Shown here in pieces: positions 19,456 through 30,424 of a DNA stretch of 64,000 bases. Location of the stretch: the NCBI GenBank assembly GCA_944472135.2, contig OX235268.1:13708589-13772588 (forward strand), given 5' to 3'. The first letter of the stretch is position 1, and the number at the start of each line of letters is the position of its first letter. The notes under the pieces were generated by a model that saw nothing but the letters and a program-made list of their open reading frames with translations, was not told the origin of the DNA and did not search any database. The position numbers and the translations under genes are program-made. The stretch comes from Trichobilharzia regenti (lineage: Eukaryota; Platyhelminthes; Trematoda; Strigeidida; Schistosomatidae).

Positions 19456-21873
19456 ATGGGAATTTTCCATGAGTTAAAAAATAGCAAAGATCCCTTGACA
19501 GTAAAGGAACTCAACGGGTTCCTGCGTTATTCTGTCAAACTTGCCGTGGTGAATGCAGAGATTTGTTTTCTTAATGAATGCATCAATAATCATGAGTATC
19601 CGAAATGGTATTGGAAAGTGCTCCGACGCAATCACATATATCCTAATGCAAAATCTCTCAAGAGACACGCATTGAATCACATTGATTCTATCAGTTCACG
19701 TATCCCTGAGCTAGAAAGGAATATATCACAAAGATCTTCTGCTCTATATGACTTATCGGTTGATGAACGTCAGACGTTTAATGATTATGTCAATGTGGTC
19801 ACCAACAAACAAACTATGTCTTTTAATTCGAAGCTATCTAATAGCCTAAAACCTATCGAACGTCTTCGAAAATTTCCTGAGAATTCGGAGAGATACGTGT
19901 TCAACCACTCCTCTATATCTTTATCGAAATTACAAATGGAAGCCTTGTCTATGGGCTCGAAGTTTTGCGATGTTAATCTCAATATCAACAAGCTACATAC
20001 TCATGTCCAGTTTGAGAATTTACTCAGTCAAACCTATGATCTCACACCATCGTCAGACCAGGATTTCCAATGCTTCAAATCTACCATTACGGACTCCTGC
20101 AATCAATACCTTAATGCTAGATCAAAAATGCAAAGTCTTCTTACTAAACAGCACAAAGAAGAACTTAAGCTTTTGACGCATAACAGCGATATACTATTAA
20201 CACGCCCTGACAAGGGTACAGGTGTTGTTATTATGGATCGAAAAGATTATATCGATAAAATGTCATGTCTACTTTCAGACAGCAGTAAATTCTCGAAACC
20301 GAACGAGAAAAACAAGACGGAATTAATTGAGAAACAACTTACTGATACTTTAAAGAGAATGAAGAACAATCATCTCATTCGTGAAGAATTATACGAAAAG
20401 ATCAGACCAACAGGATCTCTAATACCAAGACTGTATGGTCTACCGAAAATACACAAAGCTGGAGTTCCACTTCGCCCTATCTTGGATATGTCTGGATCGC
20501 CCTATCATCCAGTAGCTGGGTGGTTAGCTGAAATCCTCGAACCAGTCAGGGGGCAACTATCTAATCATTCCCTTCGGGACACCTTCCAATTTGTTGAATG
20601 TATACAGGATATAAATGCGTCGAATAAACAAATGTTGTCTTTGGATGTAGAATCCTTATTTACGAACGTTCCACTGACAGAGACCATATGTTTTATATGC
20701 AAATATATTGAAGACAACAAATTGAACATAGGGATACCTACTACAGATCTTAAAGAACTACTTTTGAGATGTACATTGAATGTACAGTTTACTTTCAATG
20801 AAACAATCTACAGGCAGAAGGATGGTATTGCGATGGGTTCTCCCTTGGGTCCTCTCCTTGCAGACGTTTTTATGTCCAGTCTAGAAAATGGTTCCCTGAA
20901 GCCTATGATCCAAAGCTTTCAAATATATAAAAGGTATGTAGATGACACCTTTATTATTTGTAATATTGATTGTAACCTGAATAATATATTAAGTGTATTT
21001 AATGAGTGCCATCCTGCGATAAAATTCACACTCGAAATGGAGAACGAGTCTAGCATTCATTTCCTCGATGTGAACTTATCAAGAAGGACCGATGGAACTC
21101 TGAAGAGATCGATTTATCGTAGGCTGTTATGGAATGGTCAACTGACAAATTTCTATAGCTGGGTACCTATTGGTCGTAAACGAAACCTGGTCCGGTCGCT
21201 TGCCACTCGTATTCGGCGCATATGTAGCACTGATACTGTGGAAGATGAGTTATACACTTTGAGGAAAATCCTAATGGAAAATGGATTTCCACCACGTTTT
21301 ATAGATAAGAATATACATTCAAAGCCTACAAAACGTGACTTATCAACCGCTCCCAAGAAAATACTTTACATGAGCTTAGAATTCAAAGGGGACTTAGCTT
21401 CCGATATCATGAAACGAAGGATATCACAGTCCCTGAAAAGAACATTCCCTGCTGCCTCCCTGAGAATAGCTTTTACTAGCCGACCATTATTGTTCAATAA
21501 CCTGAAGGACAAGATCCCAATGTTGACCAACTCTATGTGCGTTTATCAATTCACCTGCTCTTGTGGAGCTAGGTATATCGGTCGTTCGACTCGAGTTTTG
21601 TCCAAGAGGGTGCAAGAACATTATCCTGCATGGCTACGAAAAGGTGGAAGTGGAGCAATAAGAAGCGCGATCATAGAACATCTGGTCGAAAATGATCACC
21701 CTATCTCTATAGCCTCCGCCTTTAAAGTCATCTACAAGGCAAAGAGCAATCTACCTAAATCCCTACGTACCCGACTCATCTGTATTGCTGAAGCTTTGGC
21801 TATCGAAACAGAAAAGCCAGATCTCTGTGTACAGAAAAAGTTCGTTCAACCCCTCCAACTTTCATGGTCTTAA
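19456..21873 (+). CDS. Penelope-like reverse transcriptase with C-terminal GIY-YIG endonuclease, full length (805 aa)
   Basis: The protein would copy the element RNA into DNA and nick the target, acting in the nucleus. A basic, helix-rich N-terminal region (about residues 1-320) precedes the RT. The RT shows LYGLPKIHK (326-334), the DVESLFTNVP motif with the first catalytic Asp, GIAMGSPLGPLLAD (457-470), and YVDD (494-497) holding the two remaining catalytic Asp. The C-terminal nuclease has a CSC zinc-finger-like pair (701-703), RYIG (706-709), conserved Arg in the following helix, EH (721-722) and EHLVENDH (741-748). The length is usual for the family, and no stop or frameshift interrupts it. 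The start chosen is the first ATG, which also gives a complete N-terminus; it lies just 3' of a hammerhead-like motif at 19385-19424. All catalytic residues I can check are present, so the enzyme could be functional. Confidence 0.95.
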   Translation: MGIFHELKNSKDPLTVKELNGFLRYSVKLAVVNAEICFLNECINNHEYPKWYWKVLRRNHIYPNAKSLKRHALNHIDSISSRIPELERNISQRSSALYDLSVDERQTFNDYVNVVTNKQTMSFNSKLSNSLKPIERLRKFPENSERYVFNHSSISLSKLQMEALSMGSKFCDVNLNINKLHTHVQFENLLSQTYDLTPSSDQDFQCFKSTITDSCNQYLNARSKMQSLLTKQHKEELKLLTHNSDILLTRPDKGTGVVIMDRKDYIDKMSCLLSDSSKFSKPNEKNKTELIEKQLTDTLKRMKNNHLIREELYEKIRPTGSLIPRLYGLPKIHKAGVPLRPILDMSGSPYHPVAGWLAEILEPVRGQLSNHSLRDTFQFVECIQDINASNKQMLSLDVESLFTNVPLTETICFICKYIEDNKLNIGIPTTDLKELLLRCTLNVQFTFNETIYRQKDGIAMGSPLGPLLADVFMSSLENGSLKPMIQSFQIYKRYVDDTFIICNIDCNLNNILSVFNECHPAIKFTLEMENESSIHFLDVNLSRRTDGTLKRSIYRRLLWNGQLTNFYSWVPIGRKRNLVRSLATRIRRICSTDTVEDELYTLRKILMENGFPPRFIDKNIHSKPTKRDLSTAPKKILYMSLEFKGDLASDIMKRRISQSLKRTFPAASLRIAFTSRPLLFNNLKDKIPMLTNSMCVYQFTCSCGARYIGRSTRVLSKRVQEHYPAWLRKGGSGAIRSAIIEHLVENDHPISIASAFKVIYKAKSNLPKSLRTRLICIAEALAIETEKPDLCVQKKFVQPLQLSWS

Positions 21874-22456
21874 TCCCTCTATGCTAAAATATGGTAATCC
21901 CCAATCATATTTTAGCTCTACCAATTTTTCATTTTTCATTTTGTCTATTCAATTTGTATACTTTTCCTTATTAAGTCAATTGTTATTATTACTATTCTCA
22001 CTTTGAACTGTCCCCGGTATTATTTCACTTGTTCCACTTGTCATTCTAAATCAATTCTTTTTTACAACGATAAATTCTATGCTATTAAATTTCACACAAT
22101 ATTACGTAACGTTTTTGTTTTATTCGATTTGCCTACTAATCCTATAATTGCACATCCTTTTTCAAGTTCTATCCCTCCTATGAATTATTCTATATATGAC
22201 ATTAATCTGCTTTGCCACTTGACATTTAACTACGATTATAATCACAAACATTTTAGTTTTAATTGAACTTCATATGATTATTATTATTATTATTTTATGT
22301 ATTCACACCTAAGATTCAATTCCCTCACCGGATATAACTTCTGATAAACCATATATATACGACTGTACAGCTTGATGATAAATTCGTTGAAAAGAGTCTC
22401 TTCGCTGAATCACTTGTTTTGATTTTCTAAATGTTACAATGGGAATTTTCCATGAG
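21874..22456 (+). repeat. PLE terminal 3' UTR
   Basis: Same sequence as 18894-19476 with one extra TAT repeat unit. It continues about 50 bases past the hammerhead cleavage site and stops within what would be the first codons of a next unit (ATGGGAATTTTCCATGAG), so the inserted RNA read through the unit boundary. There is no poly(A) tail. Confidence 0.85.
22368..22407 (+). ncRNA. Hammerhead-ribozyme-like motif in PLE tail
   Basis: Stem I is CAGC (22368-22371) with GCTG (22404-22407). The core is TTGATGA (22372-22378), one base from the CUGAUGA consensus (C3 to U). GAAA is at 22389-22392, and stem III is AAGA/TCTT with a GTC loop. The predicted cut is after C22403. Stem II (22379-22388) barely pairs, so activity in this copy is doubtful. 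HHRs in PLE tails are a known family property; that this segment descends from one is inferred by eye. Confidence 0.5.
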
Positions 22457-22474
22457 TTATTCAAATTTATCAGA

Positions 22475-22957
22475 GAGACTAATTGTTTTAATTATTGTTT
22501 TCAGTAAAAAAAAATAGGTGTCGAAATTTAAATCAGATGTTACGACTAATTCTACGCCGTTTAAAGGTTATACACACAAGTCATCCAATATCTTTAGAGT
22601 TGAAAAACCAACTCCGAAATCAAGAAACAACAATCTGCATAGATGAAGACCAGTATTTATTATAAAGTGTGAATAAATTCAATAATAAATGGGACTGTAA
22701 AGCCAGTGAACGAGCACGTAATGATGCTCATTGAATGACAAGCCATATTCATGATAACACAAATTAGAAATTTTGATTGCTTAAGATTACTGTTAACAAT
22801 TTTCTTTTGGAAAAAGCAATGAGTTCTTCCAATCTTCATCTATGCATTTCAAATACTTAGAAATTCGATGGCTTACTGTTTAAGAGTAAACATGCACTCA
22901 GCTTACATTTAAATTAAGAAAACTGATATCAGAATGAAACTTGAACACTGTTCTTTT
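22475..22957. other. No recognisable feature
   Basis: Unassigned AT-rich flank of the young PLE insertion. Confidence 0.5.
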
Positions 22958-23178
22958 TCCTCCTTCGAGTTTCGACTGGGATATAGGGATTCAGGCTTGG
23001 GCTTGAAGTCTTATTAGCAGTGGTGTTTTTTGTTTATAGGATGGGGTTGCTAGCCTCACACCCAACATTTTCTCTTTCTCGACTAGGCGAGATAAATGTG
23101 TGGGCCGACCGAGAATCGAACCCTAGACCACGTGAATGGTTGACATGCATTCTAACGCTGAGCCACTGACACACATGG
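22958..23178 (-). mobile_element. tRNA-derived SINE, family E
   Basis: Minus-strand head TGTGTGTCAGTGGCTCAG, B-box-like GGGTTCGATTCTC, GAAAATGTTGGGTGTGAGGC body and a terminal block with GACTTCAAGCCC. Both promoter boxes are readable. Confidence 0.83.
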
Positions 23179-23719
23179 ACATTGTGATAATTAAATTAAG
23201 ATAACTTCCACAGATCAACTTAAAAGTGATCTAAGGAAGCTTATGGACGACTTGTCATTTTCGGAGAAACTTTTATACCACTTATATATTTTTGTTATTC
23301 ATAAGGATCATAAGGTCAACTAACCAGAATAAAAATTAAATGAATTCCACTGAATACAATCGTAAAGGCTTAAATGAATGAAATTTACCAATTTTGTGCA
23401 GAAAGAAACAGCTTACCATATTGTTCTATGAATATGTGTATTACACGAGTTGTCAAAACAGAAGACCTTCGCACACATAAAAACTTTCAAAAATATAGGT
23501 GTCACATTTTTAAATAAGGGTGTCACTAGACCTCTGGTAACTGGACATCAGCTACTAATGACAGTGAACAAAGGTTTTACGTATTTATAAGAAGAGCTTG
23601 CGACAAAGAATCATTGCGTTATTTTTTTTTTCATTGGGCTATAGTTTGAGTTAACCACTTAACACAATATAATAATTTTCATCATCGACAGTCAGTGTTA
23701 GAATCATGCAAGAATTCCT
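23179..23719. other. No recognisable feature
   Basis: AT-rich; a T-run at about 23620-23631. Nothing identified. Confidence 0.5.
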
Positions 23720-24390
23720 CCTTAGATATTCAATCGAGGGCCAAGTTAAGCTTCAAGCACCACTGACTATCAATGGAGTGCGACCGCAGTAATGACCCTG
23801 AAACGCTCGCTGGGCAAGTCAGTGAAACCTGGCATATATTGTAGTCACCATCAATAAAATATGCTCATAGAAGTATAAGTTATTAAATGGGATATATGGA
23901 GAGTTTCAGCCTAGGTTTGAGGAAGATGAAGTTAAGCTTTAGGCCAAGGACAACTTAGGGTCAGGTTAACTTAGGGGTGGGTTTGAGTTAGATTAAGTTA
24001 ATTAAGGGTATTTTCACGTTGGGGTTTGGTTCGGGAAAAATTAGCGTCATTGTTAAATTTAAAAGATCTCAATAATTACATGCACAGGATGTGGTTAAAT
24101 TACTCTGTTGGTATAAGAATAGAAAATAAATTTTCCACACAATGAAATTATACTCTGTTCATACTACAACCCAAAACTGAGAGCTTTTTTGATCACGTGG
24201 GGGGGAGAAAGGTATCTTCCGTAACACTTTTCTGCAGTTTTTATGCATCTTTTCATAAATATTTGTTTTCCATGCACAAAAATACCTCCCTATTGTGATT
24301 GGTGCGTTCAAGGTCGTTCGCTGATTGGGAGTCAGTGGTGCCTAAAATTTAACTTTGCCCAATAAAGAAATATCCTCAAATATCATTTGC
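23720..24390. repeat. Unknown non-coding element with inverted ends
   Basis: The left end (about 23720-23783) and right end (about 24318-24390) are imperfect inverted repeats around GCACCACTGACTNNCAATC. The interior includes a purine-rich stretch with repeated TTAGG/TTAAG-like words (23890-24010) and GGGGGGGAG at 24199-24207. There is no ORF. It could be a MITE-like DNA element or a foldback; I cannot place it in a family. Confidence 0.4.
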
Positions 24391-24591
24391 TGCTACACAG
24401 TACAACTACTGATCGTATATCTTGAATAATAAAGTTGCTTTATATAAGAAAAATGCAAAGGAGAACATTTTTCGAAACTTACTCACGAAGTCTAATATTT
24501 ACAAATTAATCAAATGCAGAACAAGAGCTTAACGACACTATTTGATTCAAAGATTAATATTTAACGATAAACGTTTATTTATTTGAAAGAT

Positions 24592-24811
24592 TTCATCCTG
24601 AGCTGACATCGCTTAGGGAACCATTGGAAAACCAGCCACAGGGAGTACTGGACAGCCAACTATTTTGTCAGCCTAGTTTGCGACTCCTCAGCAGTACGCA
24701 CCCACACCACTGACAGGGTTCGAACAGAGGTCCTGCCTAGCGAATTCGTAGACCGTTAATCCATTGGGACCTAATCACTCTGCTATTTCACAACATAGCG
24801 CAACCATTTAG
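24592..24811 (-). mobile_element. tRNA-derived SINE, family C (minus half of a head-to-head pair)
   Basis: Minus strand: leader end with GCGCTATGTTGTGAAAT, head GGTCCCAATGGATTAACGG, B-box-like GTTCGAAC, hammerhead (24645-24697), and tail GGTTTTCCAATGGTTCCC to CAGGATGAAATC. Belongs to the subfamily with GGCTGAC before the GAAA equivalent. Confidence 0.85.
24645..24697 (-). ncRNA. Hammerhead-ribozyme motif of SINE family C, mutated
   Basis: Stem I GTACTG/CAGTAC is perfect and the core CTGAGGA is kept. Stem II GTC pairs with GAC around a longer loop, but the conserved GAAA reads AAAA (G12 lost). Stem III has a loop in this subfamily. Probably inactive through the G12 change. Confidence 0.6.
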
Positions 24812-25010
24812 AAGTTAGAGTTCATAGACCACTGGATTGGATTCCAGTGTCTTAATGGTCTAGGAGCTCACTGACCATGTAACCACGAGGTCCTGTGTTC
24901 AAACCTTGACGGTGGATGCGTACTTCTGATAAGTCTCAGACTAGAAGGAAATAAAAGTCCAGTGCTCCTTAGTAGCTTTCAATGGTTCTCTTACTCATAT
25001 CATTTCGGGG
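24812..25010 (+). mobile_element. tRNA-derived SINE, family C (plus half of a head-to-head pair)
   Basis: Starts inside the leader (AGAAGTTAGAGTTCATAG), then GATTCCAGTGTCTTAATGG head, TGTGTTCAAACC B-box remnant, a destroyed hammerhead, and a tail with GTTCTCTTACTCATATC. More diverged than its minus neighbour. Confidence 0.78.
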
Positions 25011-25566
25011 TCAAACTTGGAACAAATTAAATCCCTCCAAACTAACTCTTGATAATAAAAGTTCACTTTCAAAAGTTAAGGTGGAGAACAAACGAGTGCG
25101 GAGTGATGTGGAATAGGCATTCAAAGTGTAGTAAGAATTTACTACCAGTCACAAAACGGGAAACTGATAATTCATGAGTGACTCGGTAAACATTTTTGTC
25201 AATTAAATTATTCAGAATTTCCTTGGAAAACCGCTAGTGTGTTACGACATCCCGTTTACTTCGTCGGGTATAATATACACTCAAGCTTTATCCATCCCTC
25301 ATCTTTTAGGAATGCTTGACTCATCTGCTGAAAGTCTTCTGATCGGTGAACCCCAGCTATTCTTAATTGCATTCCTTGAATCGTGTTTGTATCTCACTGT
25401 CACAAAATCCTTTACTTGACGATACGTTCATCATTTCTTAATTCGAGTTAGCAAATAACACACCTTACAATTTCGTTTCACACTGATATGCATGATCACC
25501 AAACTAAGGAAATTACATGCCAGAGTATTGTCAGAAAGCGGCCAAAAAAGCAGCCAATATTCGAAC
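25011..25566. other. No recognisable feature
   Basis: Contains a 60-codon ORF (25237-25419) without recognisable similarity; I do not regard it as a gene. Confidence 0.5.
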
Positions 25567-25790
25567 CAGTGCATCAGTGGCACAACGGTAGGATACTCGC
25601 CAACCACACATGTGATTGGCCGACACACTCCTTTTCCTCGCTAAGCCATTAATTAGACTGGTAAAGAGGGACGTTTGAGGATGGGGTAGCAGTCCCATAC
25701 CGTAAACCTAAACACCACTGCTACCGAAACTTCAAACCTATAGCTTGAATGCCTGTGTTCCACTGGGAACGTAAAGGAATAAAACTAAAC
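25567..25790 (+). mobile_element. tRNA-derived SINE, family E
   Basis: Head GCATCAGTGGCACAACGG, middle TTCCTCGCTAAGCC, and terminal block CACTGCTACCGAAACTTCAA with TGTGTTCCACTGGGAACG. The B-box is decayed. Confidence 0.83.
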
Positions 25791-26099
25791 TTGGACCAGT
25801 GGTTGCAGAATTCATTTTGTGATTGAATGACTGTAAAATTTCGTCGTTTTTCTCTTATCTTAGTCCTGGGCAAATTGCTAGCTAATCAGAATATTATTTT
25901 CTGTAGACCTAGCCGATTCGCTTATCATCCAAAACAATCTATTTTACACTGTCCTAGCCAATTTCTAATGCCTTATGAAATATATAAGGTGTATTTTTCT
26001 TAATAAGGTCAGTTATGATAATAGTCACACACTAGTCCTTGTTCTTTGATATTTACTTGGCTCAGTCAATCGAAAAGTACTTAGGGACAAATAACCCTT
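25791..26099. other. No recognisable feature
   Basis: Short unassigned spacer between two SINEs. Confidence 0.5.
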
Positions 26100-26272
26100 T
26101 TTTGATTATAGCTTGATTACAGGCCATATGTTTGGTACAAGTAAGAAATTTTCAGCATTTTAAATCAGTAGCCCAAATTTTACAGGCCGACCAATCGATA
26201 TCGGGGATCGAACCCTAGACCATATGCATGGTCGGGAAGAGTCCTAACCGCTGTGCCGCTGACGCACAAATA
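26100..26272 (-). mobile_element. tRNA-derived SINE, family A
   Basis: Minus strand: TGCGTCAGCGGCACAGCGG head, GGTCTAGGGTTCGATCCCC B-box region, CTGATTTAAAATGCTGAAAA end and A-rich tail. The first third of the body is shortened relative to other copies. Confidence 0.85.
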
Positions 26273-26765
26273 AGCTTGAGTTGCCCAATATGTCAGTGTT
26301 AAAATATCTAAGTTTAAATCCAGTCAGTCATATCATTCGATAGCAGTTCATGTCGAATGGCGACAGGATCATAACATACTGGTGACAGATTCAGAAGAGG
26401 TGTGAAACCAAATCCAGCCCTGTCACTCAAGCTTCCATTTTTTCCTAGCAGTATTTTGTAGTTTATTCCTGTATTATATATTCATTGTAATATTCGCTTT
26501 CCTAAATTATTCCATCAGGCAATGTGAATAAAAATGAGTGAGTTTATGAAAAGAAAGTCTTACAGTCCACATCTGCGTATAAATTTCAAAGTGTACGATA
26601 TAAATCTATGAATTATGCACTCTCCAACGACAGAACTACTAAATTAAGTGAAAACCCCTTCAATATAATGTAGTCATTCAGTATTTACACTAAACTGATT
26701 CCATATTTGTGGTAACATTATTCTCAAAGATATTTCCGAAAACTGTAATCATGCCTAATTGAAAT
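26273..26765. other. No recognisable feature
   Basis: Unassigned AT-rich sequence. Confidence 0.5.
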
Positions 26766-27058
26766 TTAGATTTTCCTATCGATTGATTAGACCGAAGTGC
26801 TTGGTCTCAGGTTGACATGTCGGCATCTTGTGCAGATGCTTTGACGATGGCAGGGCATGTAATTAGAAGTTAACTGGTGGATGGTGACTACCAAAGGAAT
26901 CCAGGATAATGCGAATAGCGTCCTATTCAGGGCTAGTCATCTGGATGTACCTGGATTTCTCAGTGGGTGGTGATGTTCTCGCCGGAACTCGAGCCCAGTG
27001 CCCATAGTTTCGAACGCCAAAGCGTCATCCACTAGACCACTTGAGCCCTGTAAGCCAA
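26766..27058 (-). mobile_element. Satellite-alpha-like SINE, family B, with decayed hammerhead
   Basis: Minus strand: GGGCTCAAGTGGTCTAGTGG (A-box region), GGGCTCGAGTTCC (B-box region), hammerhead segment (about 26900-26960), then CATCCACCAG and the tail TGCCGACATGTCAACCTGAG. In the hammerhead the core and GAAA are mutated (GATGACTA, GCTA), so it is inactive. This copy shows the natural order of a full unit and serves as reference for the permuted copy at 51723. Confidence 0.88.
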
Positions 27059-28299
27059 CTCAAATCAAAAGGTTAAAATTCATCAAAACATCGAATAACC
27101 ACTAGATGTTAGTAACAAGATATCTAAGTTTTGAAGAAAGAAGGGGGGAAAACTGATTAGTTATAGAACTAAAAATTGGTCAATTCCTAAGCATCAACAA
27201 CAAGTTAATTCATAATAAAAAAAAATCTGTAAAACAGCGATGACGGCTAAGAAGAATAGAATAACTCAGAAGAATTGCGTAAATTACAAACAAGTTAATA
27301 GAATTAGCTATAAAAAATTGTAAAAATTAACAAAGTCAAATATAGTAACAAAGGGACAAGAAAATATCATTTTTAAAAGCCTAATACACATTATGCAGTT
27401 GACCGTGACAAAGAAAGGGATTGTATAAATTTCTTTTTGAACTGACGCACAGATTTGGCTTGTTAGATGAATTTCGATTGCCTCTGCTGTCTGTAAAAGT
27501 CGCTATAGGTAGATCATGTGACGAAAGGTTGAGTGAAATACGCTAAATAACATTAAAAGCTTTGTTTAAGACGACCTGGCGTCAATTATAGACTAGATGA
27601 ACTAGAAATGAGCTGTGTATGGCTTTATATATTAGTGTAGAGGCGATGATGAGGAAGTCATTGAAAATGAATGCATATTTCTTCTGCTAATCTGTTGTTG
27701 TTTTTTTGTGACTGCGTAAACGGGAATTTGGAATTACACCTCTGTTATCACACAACCTGTACATTTTTCCTCAAGTATCAACTAATCTTCACTCCTATCA
27801 TAAGTAAACCCATCATAATCTCAAATTTTCTTTGGTTTTAGGAACTGCGTTTATAAAAGGAGATCATAGAATCATTACAAGAATCCATAGGTACAATTTA
27901 TCACAAATAACATTATAATACACAAAGAACTTGCTTTTTTGCCCTGAAAATGCAGATATTAAAATATCTTATTGTGAATAAGTCCACTGACTGTTTATTT
28001 AACTCAAATCTGCCTCCTAAGACGCCACTTACAACAAATGAAGATGCACATCTCCACAGATGACAAGTAAGAGACAATCGTGTTTGCAGTATATTGAATA
28101 TTAGTCTACATTAGTTATGTGGTTTAAAAAATGCTGTCACACTGTTAAGTGGAAAAAAGGCTGTAAACCCTAAAACCCTGACCTCTGTTGACAAATTTAA
28201 TCATAAGCACTTCTTATCGTCTTTCGTCATATTGACTCGGTCTATTATTTGAAATGGACTGAGTTTAAATAATAACTATTAACTATTATTTTTTATTAT
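27059..28299. other. No recognisable feature
   Basis: 1.2 kb of AT-rich sequence without an identifiable gene or repeat; the longest blank stretch in the left half. Confidence 0.5.
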
Positions 28300-28495
28300 T
28301 TTTTATTTTATTTTGATTTCAGCTTGATTCCACACCGTATTTTCTGTACAAGTATGGAATTTTCAGCATATGATATCGGTAGCCCAAGTTTTGCAGGCTG
28401 ACCATAGATATCGGGTTTGCGTCGGCAGCCGATCGAACCCCGGACCATGTCCATGGTCCGCGAGAGTCCTAACCACTTGGTCACCGACGCAAGTA
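28300..28495 (-). mobile_element. tRNA-derived SINE, family A
   Basis: Minus strand: TTGCGTCGGTGACCAAGTGG head, CCGGGGTTCGATCGG B-box region, ACTTGGGCTACCGATATC body and an A-rich tail (T-rich 28285-28320 on plus). Confidence 0.88.
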
Positions 28496-28739
28496 GATTT
28501 CATTTTGAGTTTTTTTGGATTCTTTGTATGCTGTATGCAGTGTGGGAACCTGAACTTTTGCAGCTCTGTGCAGGGTTCTGCTTTGAAATTCGGTCACTCA
28601 GTAGGACAGCTGAAAATAAATGATTTGAAAGCACCCCATCACTGAATACACTGTTATCGTCAAAGCTATTAAACTATGTTGTACTAATTACATATTAGTT
28701 TGTTTATTAGATAAATGCCAGTAATGATGAAACTGTATT

Positions 28740-29820
28740 ATTTGCTGCATTTCATTTCGAACACAATTTATTTTTCGTAAGCAGATCAGCTATGATAACA
28801 CAATTTCGAAAATTGAGATCCATAACTTTCTTTGTTCTCTCCTAAAAGTCGTCGTTGGGGTATTAGAACTTTTCAGATATCTGGGACAGGTGTTGAACCA
28901 TTCCTGCTACATGTATTTGCAGTTGATTCGATAAACAAAGTTTTTCTTATCAATCCTTCCCTTCACCCTGTTACATAACATTTTAAAACTATCATCTTAT
29001 TCTATCCCATCCAGTTGTATGGTTGTTTCTAATTGCATGTAGTGAGTGGCATAGTTGAACTATTCTCTAGATTTCTTATCTTATTCGGGTCAACCAATCT
29101 AGATTTTGCTGGATTTTTATGCTCAGCTAGTCTGACTGCCCTTGTTCTACCACTTTGACCTATGTATCTGATATGACACTTATTCCAGCAGGCAATGCAT
29201 TAGATAAACTAAATTGCTTTCTTTTAAAGGCTCCACAAGATCTTTTAACTGACAAAGCATGTTAATAATTGCGTTTGTGGGTTTGAATGCCAGACACTTA
29301 CATTCCTGCATGCACTGTTAAGAATTCTCCATTTCGGAGGTTTCCAAGATTCCTTCCTTGTATGGAGTTACTACTGATGATTTGGATTCCTCATTGTTGG
29401 TGTTGCCTTGCGCATGTTTGACATGTATGTCGTCATCAATATTATTATCATTATTATCACTACCACTACTACTATTATTCACTTTATTTTTTACATTTAC
29501 CTACATATTTCCTAACTAATTTATCCGGGTAATTATTAAGTTTCAAGGCTTCTCTTATACGCCTCACTTTCTGTCTTAGATTTCCCTTGGTACTACTTAG
29601 TTTTTGTGCTCTGTCATTTAAACATTTCACCAAACCTATTTTTACTGAAATAGGATGGGGTGATCGGAAGTCCAAATATCTGTTTGAATGTGTGGGTTTC
29701 CTGTAAACGCTAGTGTTTAACTTCCCATCTTCTTTCCTTCTTACGTTGCAATCTAACATTGGAAGCTCCCCTTCCTGACTTTTTAATTCATAAGTGAAAT
29801 GAATTGCCACCACCATTGAA
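28740..29820 (-). pseudogene. PLE family-3 remnant (RT thumb, GIY-YIG, tail)
   Basis: Minus-strand 29816-29484 is an open stretch with FTYELKSQEGELPMLDCNV, KLNTSVYRKPTHSNRYLDF and VKCLNDRAQKL, the RT C-terminal region of a PLE clearly different from the young one. Further 3', CHIRYIGQSG (about 29150) is the GIY-YIG core. The tail with a hammerhead-like scrap reaches about 28740. The RT catalytic core is missing, and there are stops between the blocks. Confidence 0.85.
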
Positions 29821-29829
29821 AATGTGAAC

Positions 29830-30424
29830 TTTTAGCCATCCCGAAGATAAATCCACTGTGATAGAAATTTGAGATAAATCACCAACTAATTCACATATCA
29901 AACATACCTAACAAATAGTAAATACTTGTGGGATTCAGCAAACACTTTTCAAATGAAAGTACAGATACATAACTGGAAACCTTTAGTTCTATTTATTACT
30001 ATTAAGAAAATACAAATAATTTATATATACTACCGATTCACTGGGATGAGTAGTTGCATACACGTTGCATAAACTAGCAGTAATTGTTAGTCATATCGAG
30101 GCGATCTAAGCACCTGTGGACAGCCGTTTCCCTCATTCGGTGTTGAGCTCACCAGCTGTGTACCCCGCTTGACTCATCTCAGACAGCTGAATCAGTTCAA
30201 ACCACCCGGTTTCTGGCAAGCTACTTCTGCGAACTGGTCTTACCATAAATCAAATTCATAGTTTGAGAATTGTTTAGAAATTTACACGTTCTACAGTTAT
30301 AGTGTTGATATATATATATATTTATATATGTAACTTGCGTTGTTTAGCTGAAAATGGAGATATTAAAACATTTTATTGTGAGTAGTTTCTGTGTCTCTTA
30401 TTAATGCTTTGAAACCACTTCATG
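29830..30424. other. No recognisable feature
   Basis: AT-rich with a TATATATATATA run near 30309-30330; nothing coding. Confidence 0.5.

Larger units (their letters stand above)
16766..22474 (+). mobile_element. Penelope-like retroelement: inverted tail plus partial tandem dimer
   Basis: This is a young Penelope-like element. In order it holds an inverted copy of its own tail (16776-17158), a 5'-truncated unit (17163-19455), and a full-length unit (19456-22457). The two units are related by a constant 2980-base offset through the ORF, rising to 2983 after one extra TAT triplet in the tail. I count only about four single-base differences over roughly 2.3 kb. The same 18-bp sequence, TTATTCAAATTTATCAGA, lies at both outer edges, but part of it could belong to the element, so the true target duplication may be shorter. 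Tandem 'pseudo-LTR' structure with an inverted 5' extension is a known PLE layout. It sits in the debris of an older PLE (16.14-16.76 kb). The near identity of the copies and the open ORF suggest recent, possibly current, activity. Confidence 0.93.
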
